Notes under the pieces: generated by a model
What the model was told of the DNA's origin: nothing
Database searches by the model: none
What the model saw: the letters and a program-made list of their open reading frames with translations, nothing else
Assembly (NCBI RefSeq): GCF_000716785.1
Contig: NZ_JNYY01000003.1
Span: forward strand, 186,001 to 250,000
From: Amycolatopsis vancoresmycina
GTDB lineage: Bacteria > Actinomycetota > Actinomycetes > Mycobacteriales > Pseudonocardiaceae
Length of the DNA: 64,000 nucleotides
Reading direction: 5' to 3'
Position numbers and translations under genes: made by a program
Part shown: positions 30,565-39,500 of the stretch, one piece after another
How positions within the stretch are numbered: the first letter of the stretch is position 1
Layout: each line of letters begins with the position of its first letter

Positions 30565-31688
30565 GGTTCCGGCACCCGGACGGCACGGTCGTCCACCTCG
30601 CCTACTGCACCAACGTGCACCAGGCGGAGGACCTCGACGGCGTGCTCGCCCAGCTGGCCCGCTTCGGCGAGCCGGTCCGGGAGCGCCTCGGCGTGGACCG
30701 GCTCGGGCTCGGCCTCTGGCTGGCCCGGCCGGTGGCGAGCGAGCTGGTCGCGGACCCGGCGGCGGTGACGAAGCTGAAGGCCGAACTCGCCGCGCGGGGC
30801 CTGGAGGTCGTCACCTTCAACGGGTTCCCGTACCAGGGCTTCCACGACCCGGTCGTCAAGCACAAGGTCTACCGGCCGGATTGGGCGGCGCCCGAACGCA
30901 CGCGGTACACCCTGGACCTCGCGCGGCTGCTCGCCGAGCTGCTGCCGGACGACGCCGTGCGCGGCAGCGTGTCGACGTTGCCGCTCGGCTGGCGCACGGA
31001 CTGGCGGGGGGATGGCGGACAGCTCGACCTGCTGGCCAAGGGACTGGCGGAGCAGGACCGCCCGGTGCGGGTGGCGTTCGAGCCCGAGCCGGGCTGCGCC
31101 ATCGAAACCACCGCGCAGGCCGCGGCCCTGCTGTCCGAAGTGGACACCGACTGGCTGGGTGTCTGCCTCGACACGTGCCACCTGGCGGTCGGGTTCGAGG
31201 ACCCGGCGGCCGCGCTGGGGCGTCTCGAAGACGCGGGACTGGACGTCGTCAAGCTGCAGGCGTCGGCGGCGCTGGAGGCTGCCGAACCGAAGGATCCGGC
31301 GACCCGGCGGGCGCTGGAGTCCTTTGTGGAGCCGCGGTTCCTGCACCAGAGCAACGAAGGCGCCCCGCCGGGCGCCGACGACCTCGACCTCGCGCTCGGC
31401 GGCGGCCTGCCGGGGGAGGCACCGTGGCGGGTGCACTTCCACGTGCCGCTGCACGCCGACCCGGCGCCGCCGCTGACCTCGACCCGGCCGGTACTGGCCG
31501 CGACGCTGGCCGAGCTGTTCGGCGGCGCCACCGCGCGCACCGACCACGTCGAGGTCGAGACCTACACCTGGCAGGTGCTCCCGGACGCGCCCGCCGACGA
31601 CGCCGGGCTGGTCGCGGGCATCGCGGCCGAGCTGGACTGGACCCGGCACGCACTGACCACCCTGGGCCTGGAAGAGGTTTCCGCATGA
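30561..31688 (+). CDS. eboE: EboE: metabolite traffic TIM-barrel protein
   Basis: A 375-residue protein of the EboE family. The opening HLAYCTNVHQAEDLDGVLAQL is the family hallmark (YCTNxHxxE), followed by VVTFNGFPYQGFH, a cluster of catalytic-site residues unique to this group, VAFEPEPGC (Glu), VCLDTCHLAVGFE (Asp-Cys-His), KLQASAAL, and FHVPLHAD. It has the AP-endonuclease-2/xylose-isomerase barrel. ATGA overlaps at both ends. The name reflects a proposed role in metabolite transport; chemistry is unproven. Confidence 0.93.
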   Translation: MRFRHPDGTVVHLAYCTNVHQAEDLDGVLAQLARFGEPVRERLGVDRLGLGLWLARPVASELVADPAAVTKLKAELAARGLEVVTFNGFPYQGFHDPVVKHKVYRPDWAAPERTRYTLDLARLLAELLPDDAVRGSVSTLPLGWRTDWRGDGGQLDLLAKGLAEQDRPVRVAFEPEPGCAIETTAQAAALLSEVDTDWLGVCLDTCHLAVGFEDPAAALGRLEDAGLDVVKLQASAALEAAEPKDPATRRALESFVEPRFLHQSNEGAPPGADDLDLALGGGLPGEAPWRVHFHVPLHADPAPPLTSTRPVLAATLAELFGGATARTDHVEVETYTWQVLPDAPADDAGLVAGIAAELDWTRHALTTLGLEEVSA

Positions 31689-33058
31689 GTTTGCTCGTCC
31701 TCGACGTCGTGGGGCTGACGCCGCGGCTGCTCCCGCACATGCCCAACCTGCGCAAGATGGCCGAACCCGGGTTCACCGCGCAGCTGGACACGGTGTTCCC
31801 GGCGGTGACGTGTTCGGTGCAGTCGACGTTCCTGACCGGGCTGAAGCCCGCCGAACACGGGATCGTCGGCAACGGCTGGTACTTCCGCGAACTCGGTGAG
31901 GTGTTCCTCTGGCGCCAGCACAACAAACTGGTGCAGGGGGACAAGTTCTGGGACGCCGTCCGCCGCGCGCAGACCGGGCACAGGGTGGCCAACGTCTGCT
32001 GGTGGTACGCGATGGGCGCGGACACCGACCTCACCGTCACCCCGCGGCCGATCTACCACGCCGACGGCAAGAAGTCACCGGACGCCTACACGTACCCGCC
32101 GCAGCTGCACGACCGCCTGGTCGGCAGCCTCGGCGAGTTCCCGCTGTTCACCTACTGGGGCCCGACGGCGTCGATCGCGTCGTCGCAATGGATCATCGCC
32201 GCCGCGCAGCAGATCATGACGCAGGACCGGCCGGACACCACCCTCGTCTACGTCCCGCACCTGGACTACGACCTGCAGCGCTTCGGCCCGGACGCGCCGC
32301 AGGCCGCGGCCGCCGCCCGCGAGCTCGACACCGCGCTGAAGCCGTTGCTGGACTTCGCGGCCGCGGGCGGGCACACCGTCGTCGCGCTGTCGGAGTACGG
32401 GATCACGAACGCGAACCGCCCGGTCGACGTCAACCGGGCACTGCGCCGCGCGGGCCTGCTCAACGTGTACGTCCAGGCGGGCATGGAGTACCTCGACCCG
32501 TGGACGTCCCGCGCGTTCGCCGTCGCCGACCACCAGGTGGCGCACGTCTACGTCGCCGACCCGGCGGATGTCCCGCGGGTGCGGGACATCGTGGCCGGAC
32601 TGTCCGGAGTGGACGTCGTGCTCGACCGGGCGGGGCAGGCCGGGCTCGGCATCGACCACGAACGGGCGGGCGAGCTCGTCGCCGTCGCCGAGCCGGCCGC
32701 CTGGTTCACCTACTACTACTGGTTGAGCGACGACCGCGCGCCGGACTTCGCGAAGACCGTCGAGATCCACCGCAAGCCCGGCTACGACCCGGCCGAGCTG
32801 TTCTTCGACCCGGACGACCCGATGGTCAAGCTCAAGGCGGCGTCGGCGCTGGCCCGCAAGAAGCTCGGCCTGCGGTATTCGATGCAGGTGGTCCCGCTCG
32901 ACCCCGCGCCGGTGCGCGGCAGCCACGGACGGCTGCCCGACTCGGCCGCGGACGGGCCGGTGCTGCTCTGCTCGGACCCGGCGCTCGCCCGGGAGAAGTT
33001 CCACGCGACCGAAGTCAAGGAACTGCTGCTGGCGGCCGCCGTCGCCGGCAACGGGTGA
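31685..33058 (+). CDS. eboF: EboF: nucleotide pyrophosphatase/alkaline phosphatase-superfamily protein
   Basis: A 457-residue protein aligned with nucleotide pyrophosphatases/phosphodiesterases. The nucleophile region is FPAVTCSVQSTFLTG (Thr); the N-terminal Asp is in LVLDVVGL; the C-terminal His may be in EIHRKPGYD. Two usual metal motifs are altered: HLDYDLQRFGP has Gln where the family normally has His, and LSEYGI stands where SDHGM is usual, so Asp-His is replaced by Glu-Tyr. No signal peptide is seen. The ATGA overlaps eboE. It could therefore bind rather than cleave a phosphate-ester, or use a changed metal site. The next gene begins 22 nt later. Confidence 0.9.
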   Translation: MSLLVLDVVGLTPRLLPHMPNLRKMAEPGFTAQLDTVFPAVTCSVQSTFLTGLKPAEHGIVGNGWYFRELGEVFLWRQHNKLVQGDKFWDAVRRAQTGHRVANVCWWYAMGADTDLTVTPRPIYHADGKKSPDAYTYPPQLHDRLVGSLGEFPLFTYWGPTASIASSQWIIAAAQQIMTQDRPDTTLVYVPHLDYDLQRFGPDAPQAAAAARELDTALKPLLDFAAAGGHTVVALSEYGITNANRPVDVNRALRRAGLLNVYVQAGMEYLDPWTSRAFAVADHQVAHVYVADPADVPRVRDIVAGLSGVDVVLDRAGQAGLGIDHERAGELVAVAEPAAWFTYYYWLSDDRAPDFAKTVEIHRKPGYDPAELFFDPDDPMVKLKAASALARKKLGLRYSMQVVPLDPAPVRGSHGRLPDSAADGPVLLCSDPALAREKFHATEVKELLLAAAVAGNG

Positions 33059-33080
33059 ATCTCACCGAGGAGGTCAGGAC

Positions 33081-34082
33081 ATGGCACGACCGTTGACCCT
33101 GTTCACCGGGCAGTGGGCCGATCTGCCGTTCGAAGAGGTGTGCCGGCTGGCGAGCGGCTGGGGCTACGAGGGCCTGGAGATCGCCTGCTGGGGCGACCAC
33201 TTCGAAGTGGACAAAGCCCTCGCCGACGACGGCTACGTCCCCGCGAAGCTCGAAACGCTCGCCAAGTACGACCTGAAGGTGTGGGCGGTTTCGAACCACC
33301 TGGTCGGCCAGGCGGTCTGCGACCACCCGATCGACGAGCGGCACGAAGCCATCCTGCCCGCGCGGATCTGGGGCGACGGCGAGCCCGAGGGCGTCCGGCA
33401 GCGGGCGGCGGCGGAAATGCAGGCCACCGCCCGGGCCGCGGCGAAGCTCGGGGTGTCCACTGTGGTCGGGTTCACCGGTTCGTCCATCTGGCACACGGTG
33501 GCGATGTTCCCGCCGGTGCCGCCGTCGATGATCGAGCGCGGCTACGCCGACTTCGCCACCCGGTGGAACCCGATCCTCGACGTGTTCGACGAGGTCGGCG
33601 TCCGCTTCGCACACGAGGTGCACCCGAGCGAGATCGCCTACGACTACTGGAGCACGGTCGCCACCCTGGAGGCGATCGGGCACCGCGAGGCGTTCGGGCT
33701 GAACTTCGACCCGTCGCACTTCGTCTGGCAGGACCTCGACCCGGTGGGCTTCCTCTGGGACTTCAAGGACCGCATTTACCACGTCGACTGCAAGGAGGCC
33801 CGCAAGCGGCTCGACGGCCGCAACGGCCGGCTCGGCTCGCACCTGCCGTGGGCGGATCCCCGCCGCGGCTGGGACTTCGTCTCCACCGGCCACGGCGACG
33901 TGCCGTGGGAGGACGTCTTCCGCATGCTCAACGCGATCGGCTACGACGGCCCGATCTCGATCGAGTGGGAGGACGCGGGGATGGACCGCCTGATCGGCGC
34001 GCCCGAGGCCCTGGAGTTCGTCCGGAAGCTCAACTTCACCCCGCCCGCGGCGGCGTTCGACGCGGCTTTCTCCTCGAAATAG
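33081..34082 (+). CDS. Sugar phosphate isomerase/epimerase (TIM barrel), last gene of the ebo-type operon
   Basis: A 333-residue barrel of the xylose-isomerase-like group. Metal residues are in FAHEVHPSEI (Glu/His), GLNFDPSHFVWQ (Asp/His), HVDCKE (Asp) and SIEWEDAG (Glu). Closely similar proteins are commonly paired with Gfo/Idh dehydrogenases in keto-sugar or inositol pathways; the first gene of this operon is such a dehydrogenase. Start ATG 33081 has a strong GAGGAGG site, so it can be translated independently of eboF. A hairpin terminator follows 3 nt after the stop. Confidence 0.9.
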   Translation: MARPLTLFTGQWADLPFEEVCRLASGWGYEGLEIACWGDHFEVDKALADDGYVPAKLETLAKYDLKVWAVSNHLVGQAVCDHPIDERHEAILPARIWGDGEPEGVRQRAAAEMQATARAAAKLGVSTVVGFTGSSIWHTVAMFPPVPPSMIERGYADFATRWNPILDVFDEVGVRFAHEVHPSEIAYDYWSTVATLEAIGHREAFGLNFDPSHFVWQDLDPVGFLWDFKDRIYHVDCKEARKRLDGRNGRLGSHLPWADPRRGWDFVSTGHGDVPWEDVFRMLNAIGYDGPISIEWEDAGMDRLIGAPEALEFVRKLNFTPPAAAFDAAFSSK

Positions 34083-34085
34083 CCG

Positions 34086-34123
34086 GTGAAGGGCACCCTC
34101 GTGGCTTCGAGGGTGCCCTTCAC
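34086..34123. terminator. Terminator between the ebo-type operon and xylA
   Basis: A 16-bp perfect stem (GTGAAGGGCACCCTCG) with a 6-nt loop in the 46-bp convergent gap; likely acts in both directions. Confidence 0.85.
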
Positions 34124-34128
34124 GACGG

Positions 34129-35277
34129 TCAGCGGACGCCGAGCAGGTGCTCCAGGGCCAGCTGGTTGAGCCGGGTGAAGTGGTAACCGCGCGCGGCCGC
34201 CGCGTCGAGGTCGAACTCGTCGTTCAGGACGTCGTCGAACGTCTCGCCCGGCGCCAGCGTCGGCGTCGAGAGGTCCGGGACGCGGGAAGCCGCCAGTGCC
34301 TCGGCGACCTCGGGGTCGGCCCGGAACGCGGCCGCCTTCTCCTTGAGGATCAGGTACGTCCGCATGTTCGCCGCCGCCGACACCCAGACGTCCTCGGTGT
34401 CCTCGGTGCGCAGCGGCTTGTAGTCGAAGTGCCGCGGGCCGTCGTAGCCGCCGTTCTCCAGCAGGTCGACCAGGAAGAACGCGCTCTTCAGGTCGCCGTG
34501 GCCGAAGATCAGGTCCTGGTCGTACCTCGGGCCGTGCTGGCCGTTGAGGTCGATGTGGAACAGCTTGCCCTGCCACAGCGCCTGCGAGATGCCGTGCACG
34601 AAGTTCAGCCCGGCCATCTGCTCGTGCCCGACCTCCGGGTTCAGCCCGAACATCTCGGAGCGCGACAGCTGCGAGATGAAGCCCAGCGCGTGCCCGATCG
34701 TCGGCAGCAGGATGTCACCGCGCGGCTCGTTCGGCTTCGGCTCCAGCGCGAACCGCAGGTGGTAACCCTTCTCGACGACGTAGTCGGCGAGCAGGTCCAG
34801 ACCTTCCTTGTAGCGGTCCAGCGCTGCGCGGACGTCCTTGGCGGCGTCGGACTCGGCGCCCTCGCGGCCGCCCCAGACGACGTAGGTCTCGGCGCCGAGC
34901 TCGGCGGCGAGGTCGAGGTTGCGGCGCACCTTGCGCAGCGCGTACCGGCGGACGTCACGGTCGTTGCTGGTCAGGCCGCCGTCCTTGAACACCGGGTGGG
35001 TGAACAGGTTCGTCGTCGCCATCGGGACCTTGAGGCCGGTCTCGGCGAGCGCCTTGCGGAAGCGCTCGATCGCCCGGTCGCGGTCCGGTTCGGTGGCCAG
35101 CAGGTCGTCGTCGTGGAAGGTCACGCCGTAGGCGCCCAGCTCCGCGAGCCGGTGCACGCTCTCCACCGGGTCCAGCGGCGGCCGCGTCGCCACCCCGAAC
35201 GGGTCGGCCGCGGGCCAGCCCACGGTCCAGAGGCCGAAGGTGAACTTGTCGGCCGGCTGGGGAGCGTAGTCGCTCAT
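34129..35277 (-). CDS. xylA: Xylose isomerase
   Basis: A 382-residue class I actinobacterial xylose isomerase (usual length about 388), interconverting xylose/xylulose and glucose/fructose. Landmarks: VTFHDDDL with the catalytic His, VVWGGREG with Trp/Gly wall, EPKPNEPRGD (Glu and Lys), GLNPEVGHEQMAG (Glu, His), and FHIDLNGQ with the Asp ligands. The ATG at 35277 has a GAAGGGA site. No xylulokinase gene follows, so the pathway partner is elsewhere. Divergent from a ROK repressor with an operator between. Confidence 0.97.
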   Translation of the reverse strand: MSDYAPQPADKFTFGLWTVGWPAADPFGVATRPPLDPVESVHRLAELGAYGVTFHDDDLLATEPDRDRAIERFRKALAETGLKVPMATTNLFTHPVFKDGGLTSNDRDVRRYALRKVRRNLDLAAELGAETYVVWGGREGAESDAAKDVRAALDRYKEGLDLLADYVVEKGYHLRFALEPKPNEPRGDILLPTIGHALGFISQLSRSEMFGLNPEVGHEQMAGLNFVHGISQALWQGKLFHIDLNGQHGPRYDQDLIFGHGDLKSAFFLVDLLENGGYDGPRHFDYKPLRTEDTEDVWVSAAANMRTYLILKEKAAAFRADPEVAEALAASRVPDLSTPTLAPGETFDDVLNDEFDLDAAAARGYHFTRLNQLALEHLLGVR

Positions 35278-35289
35278 GACTGTCCCTTC

Positions 35290-35314
35290 ATTTAGTTCAC
35301 GTTGTAGACTAAAT
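35290..35314. promoter_or_regulatory. Putative XylR-type operator
   Basis: ATTTAGT (35290-35296) and ACTAAAT (35308-35314) are perfect 7-bp inverted arms with centres 18 bp apart, just upstream of xylA. TTTAGT/ACTAAA arms are the usual ROK/XylR recognition pattern. Confidence 0.75.
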
Positions 35315-35374
35315 ATGCGCCGCGGGGTCCCGGGCGTCAAGGGGGACGGTTAGAGTGCTTCGCAGGAGGACGCG

Positions 35375-36532
35375 ATGACCCAGGCCGTGCGGCACGAAGA
35401 AATGCGCGCCCGCAACCTCGAGGTCGTGCTGGGAGCGGTCGGCCGCGGCGGCCCGCTGACCCGCGCCGCGCTCGCCGAGGTCACCGGGCTGACCAAGTCG
35501 ACGGTCTCGAAGCTCGTCGGCGACCTGGTGGACGCGGGGCTGCTCGCGGAGATCGGGCCCGCGCGGCCGGGCGAACGCGGCCGGCCGGGGGTGGCGGTCG
35601 TGCTCAGCGGTGCGCGCGTGGCGTCGCTGGGGCTGGAGATCAACGTCGACTACCTCGCGGTGCGCGTGCTCGACCTCACCGGCGGCGTCCGGTTCGCCGC
35701 CCGCCGCGAGCGCGACAACCGCGGCTCGCGGCCGAAGAAGGTCCTGGGCGAACTGCAGGCACTGGCCACCGAAGCGCTCACCGAGGCCCACCGGCTGGGG
35801 CTGGAGGTGGCGGGCGCGGTGCTGGCGGTGTCCGGCCCGGTCGGCGACGGCGTGCTGTTCAGCGCCCCCAACCTCGGCTGGCAGGACGTCCGCCCGGCCG
35901 ACCTGCTGCGCCTGCCGGTCCCGGTCGAGCTGGACAACGAAGCGAACCTCGCGGCACAGGGCGAACTTTGGTACGGCGACGGCGAGCGCGACTTCCTCTA
36001 CGTGTCCGGCGAAATCGGCATCGGCGCGGGCCTGGTGGTGGGCGGCACCCTGTTCTCGGGCGCGACCGGCCTGGCCGGCGAGCTCGGCCACGTCGTCGTG
36101 GCCCCGGAGGGGGTGCAGTGCCGCTGCGGCGGCAGCGGGTGCCTGGAGACGTACGCGGGCCAGGAAGCGTTGCTGGCGGCGGGAAAGGCCCCTTCGGTCC
36201 CGGCTTTACTCGCCGCCCTCGAGCGGGGCGACGGCCCGGCACTGGCGGCGTGCGCGGCGGCGGGGCACGCCCTCGGGATCGCGCTGACGTCGGCGGTGAA
36301 CCTGCTGGACCTGGACCGGATCGTGCTGGGCGGGGTGTTCACGCCGTTGTACCCGTGGTTGTCCGGCCCGGTGTCCGAAGTGCTTTCCGCCCGCCTCGGC
36401 GGCCTGCGCGGCACACCCCCGGTCCTGACGGCGTCCCGCCTGGGCGGCGACGCGGCCACCCTCGGCGCGGCGGGCCGGGTCATCCACCGCGTACTGGCGG
36501 ACCCGGCACCCTTCGTCACCCGGGCGTCGTGA
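35375..36532 (+). CDS. ROK-family repressor, XylR-like
   Basis: A 385-residue regulator: N-terminal winged helix (LTRAALAEVTGLTKSTVSKLVGDLVDAGLL), then a ROK sugar-binding/kinase fold with LAVSGPVG, LDNEANLAAQGE, and GELGHVVV followed by the zinc cluster CRCGGSGCLE. The ROK kinase DxGxT phosphate loop is degraded (LGLEINVDYLAVRVLD), as in non-catalytic repressors. Divergent from xylA with a matching operator, so xylose control is likely. The TGA stop lies inside the dispersed palindrome copy 2. Confidence 0.93.
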   Translation: MTQAVRHEEMRARNLEVVLGAVGRGGPLTRAALAEVTGLTKSTVSKLVGDLVDAGLLAEIGPARPGERGRPGVAVVLSGARVASLGLEINVDYLAVRVLDLTGGVRFAARRERDNRGSRPKKVLGELQALATEALTEAHRLGLEVAGAVLAVSGPVGDGVLFSAPNLGWQDVRPADLLRLPVPVELDNEANLAAQGELWYGDGERDFLYVSGEIGIGAGLVVGGTLFSGATGLAGELGHVVVAPEGVQCRCGGSGCLETYAGQEALLAAGKAPSVPALLAALERGDGPALAACAAAGHALGIALTSAVNLLDLDRIVLGGVFTPLYPWLSGPVSEVLSARLGGLRGTPPVLTASRLGGDAATLGAAGRVIHRVLADPAPFVTRAS

Positions 36533-36571
36533 GTGGTAAGGCGAGTTAGAACTCGCCTTACCACTCACGAC
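36526..36571. repeat. Dispersed perfect palindrome, copy 2 (22-bp arms)
   Basis: Perfect 22-bp arms around AG, 5' arm beginning GTCGTGAGTGGTAAGGCG. It includes the stop codon of the ROK gene and lies 26 bp from the end of the convergent subtilase gene. Confidence 0.85.
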
Positions 36572-36596
36572 AACTTGCGCCGAACCTGACCTGCGG

Positions 36597-39500
36597 CTAG
36601 CTCACCGCGGTGATCTGCACCAGCGAGGTGCCGACCGTGACGCCGGTGTCGGTCTGCACGGCCAGCTGGCCGCGCAGGGTCCGGCCCGCCGCCGGGGCCG
36701 CCGTGGCCGTCACCGTTGCCGGGACCGTCCACGAGCTGCCCGAGGCCCGCAGCGCGTTCGCGTCGGTCACCGCGACCGAACCGAACGCCGGGTTGGTGAA
36801 CACGTCGAGGTAGTCGTACGCCGTCGTGCCGCCCGGTACCGCGTAGCCGTCGACGAGGGCGACCCACACACCCGGCGCCGGGTTGGGCACGGTCACCGAC
36901 TCCTCGGAGTCACCGTCCGCGCTGATGCCCGCCTGCACGCAGGAACCGGTCGTGCAGTTGTACAGCACCAGGTCGAGGTCCGTGCCCACCACGGCGGGGT
37001 TGCCGATCGTGGCGGTCAGCGACGTCGAACCCGGCGTCACCGCGATCTGGTACTGCTGCTGCGTGCCCTCGGCGATCGACGGCCGCTGCGTCTTCGCGCT
37101 GCCCAGCGTGGCGCCGGTCAGCTTGCCGGTGAACGCGCCGAGCGTGTTCTGCACGGTGTAGGACCGCGAGATCGGCGTGCCCAGCGTGGCCGAGGCGATC
37201 GTGTCCGGGTTCGGCGAGATCGCCGTGCCCAGCACCGACGCCGACAGCTTGTACGCCGCTTCGTCCACATCGGACGTCCGGCGTGCTTCGACGACGATCT
37301 CCCACACACCCGGCAGCGGGTTGGCGATGGTCCGGCTGGTCGGCGTGCCGCCGGCGCAGCCCGCACCCGCGTCGGGCAGGTAGCACGCGGTCGTCGCGGT
37401 GCTGGCCTCGGCCGGGACACCGGTCGGGTCGTACCGCAGGAACCGCACCTGGCCCTTGCCCGCGGCGCCGCCGCCGGCGTCGATGTCCACCTTCAGCGCG
37501 CTGGCGCCCTGCGGCACCCGCACGAAGTAGCTGGTCGCCTGGTTGCGGGCGATCTTGCCCGAGTTGTCGACCTGGAAACCCTTGCCGGCGACGAACTCCT
37601 GCGGCGCGAAGACCGTGTTGAGGGTCTGCACGTCGATGCCGATGGTCAGCGGGTTGTCCAGGTAGAGCAGGGCCGAGTGCACGCCGGCGTTCTTCGGGTT
37701 GACCTTCACGTCGAACTTCACCGGGGTGTTCAGCGGCAGTGCCACCGTCGACCCCGAGGAGAACGTGCCGTCGTTGCCGACCCACCGCACGAAGTACGGC
37801 ACCGGGTGCGTCGAGCCCGTGGTCCGGGTGATCGTGTAGGTGCGCGTGTACGCCTTACCCGTGGTGACGCCTTCGCGGTCGTGGATGCCCACACCCGTGT
37901 TCGGCTTGGCCAGCAGGCCCGACAGCGCGGTGTGCACCTCGACCGACGTCGAAACGACGTCCGGCTTCGGGTTGAGCGACAGCGCGACGAACGCGGCCGG
38001 GACGTTGAACAGGCCCGCGCCCTGGGCGTACGCGCCGATGCCCGGTACGAACCGCGCGGTCGACTTGATCGCCGAACGCAGCTGCGCCACCGGCGGCCGC
38101 TGGCCGTTGTGCGTCGCCTTGTACGCGCTCACCAGCAAGGCCGCCGCGCCGGTCGCCTGCGGCGCCGCCATCGACGTGCCCTGCAGCATCGAGTAGCCGG
38201 CGGGCAGGGTGTAGGTGCCGGCCACCGGGCTCGGCTGCTCCCACCGCGGGACGGTCGAAATGGCCGCGCCGGGCGCGATGATGTCCGGCTTGAAGCCACC
38301 GTCCTCACGCGGGCCGCGCGAGGAGAACGGGTGCAGCGACTCGGGGTTCTTGGTGACCGAGCCGTAGTTCGACAGCCAGGTCTCCTTGGTGATGTACGAG
38401 CCGACCGAGATCGCGTCCGTGGCCACCGACGGGTCGCCGACGGTGTTCGCCCCGGCGCCGCTGTTGCCGGCCGAGATGAAGATCTGGACGTTGTACTCGG
38501 CGATCGTGCGGTTGTAGAGCTCCGCACGGGCGTTGTTGCCGTCGTTGAGGGCCGGCAGGCCGCCGATCGAGATGTTGATGACGTCGGCGCCGTGGCTGGC
38601 CGCGTAGACGACACCGTCGATCAGGCCGGAGGAGGTGCAGGCGCTGCCGGTGAGGCAGACCTTGACCGCCAGGACCTTCGCGCCCGGGGCCGCGCCGTCC
38701 ATCTTGCCGCCGAACAGGTCGTTGCCGGTGGCGATGCCGGCGACGTGCGAACCGTGCTCCGCGCCCGCGATGCCGATGCCGACGTAACCCGGCTTGTCGG
38801 TCTGGACCACGAAGGCCATCCGCTCGGCGATGTCGGTCGCCGGGTTGTCGGTGCCGAAGTAGCCGACGTCGTACTTCTTGTTGTAGTCGGTCATCGGCTT
38901 CTCGTCGGTGAAGTCGCCGTTGCCGTTGAGGTCGACCCGGACCTCCTTGGTCGCGCTGTCGAGCAGGACGCCCCAGGAGTCCGCCCGGTCGCCGTCGCGG
39001 TTGATGTCACCGCCGGTCTCGCTGTCCGCGGCGCCCAGGTCGCCCGCGGTCTCGCCGAACACGCCGAAGGTGTACGGGCCACCGGTCGCCGGGGCCGTCC
39101 ACGTCCGGCCGTTCGCGGTGAAGGTGCCGGTGTAGGTCTGGGTGGACTGCTTGACCCAGGTGCCGTCACCGGAGTTGGTGGCGTTGGCGTTGTACCAGTC
39201 GACGATCTTGCGTTCGCCGTGGCTGGTGGTGGCCAGCGCGGGGGAGTCGAGGTCGACGCCGGAGTCGAGCACCGCGACCGTGGTGTCCTTGCCGTCCCAG
39301 TTGGGCAGGACCTGGCCGAACTGCGCCGCGTAGGTGTCCCCGGTCGGCAGGTACGGGTTGACGCGCGGGGTGTTCTTGCCCGGGGCCGGCTGCGGCAGCG
39401 GGGTGGTCGCGCCGTCGGGCTTCGGGTCGTCGCGCACGATGAGGCCGTCGACGTCGACCGCGTTGACGGACTTGAGCTTCGCGGCCTTTTCCGCCTTCTC

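Noticed and set aside
34129..36532. xylA/ROK pair as part of the ebo-type operon
   Set aside because: Opposite strand, separated by a terminator, and with its own operator; treated as a separate xylose unit.
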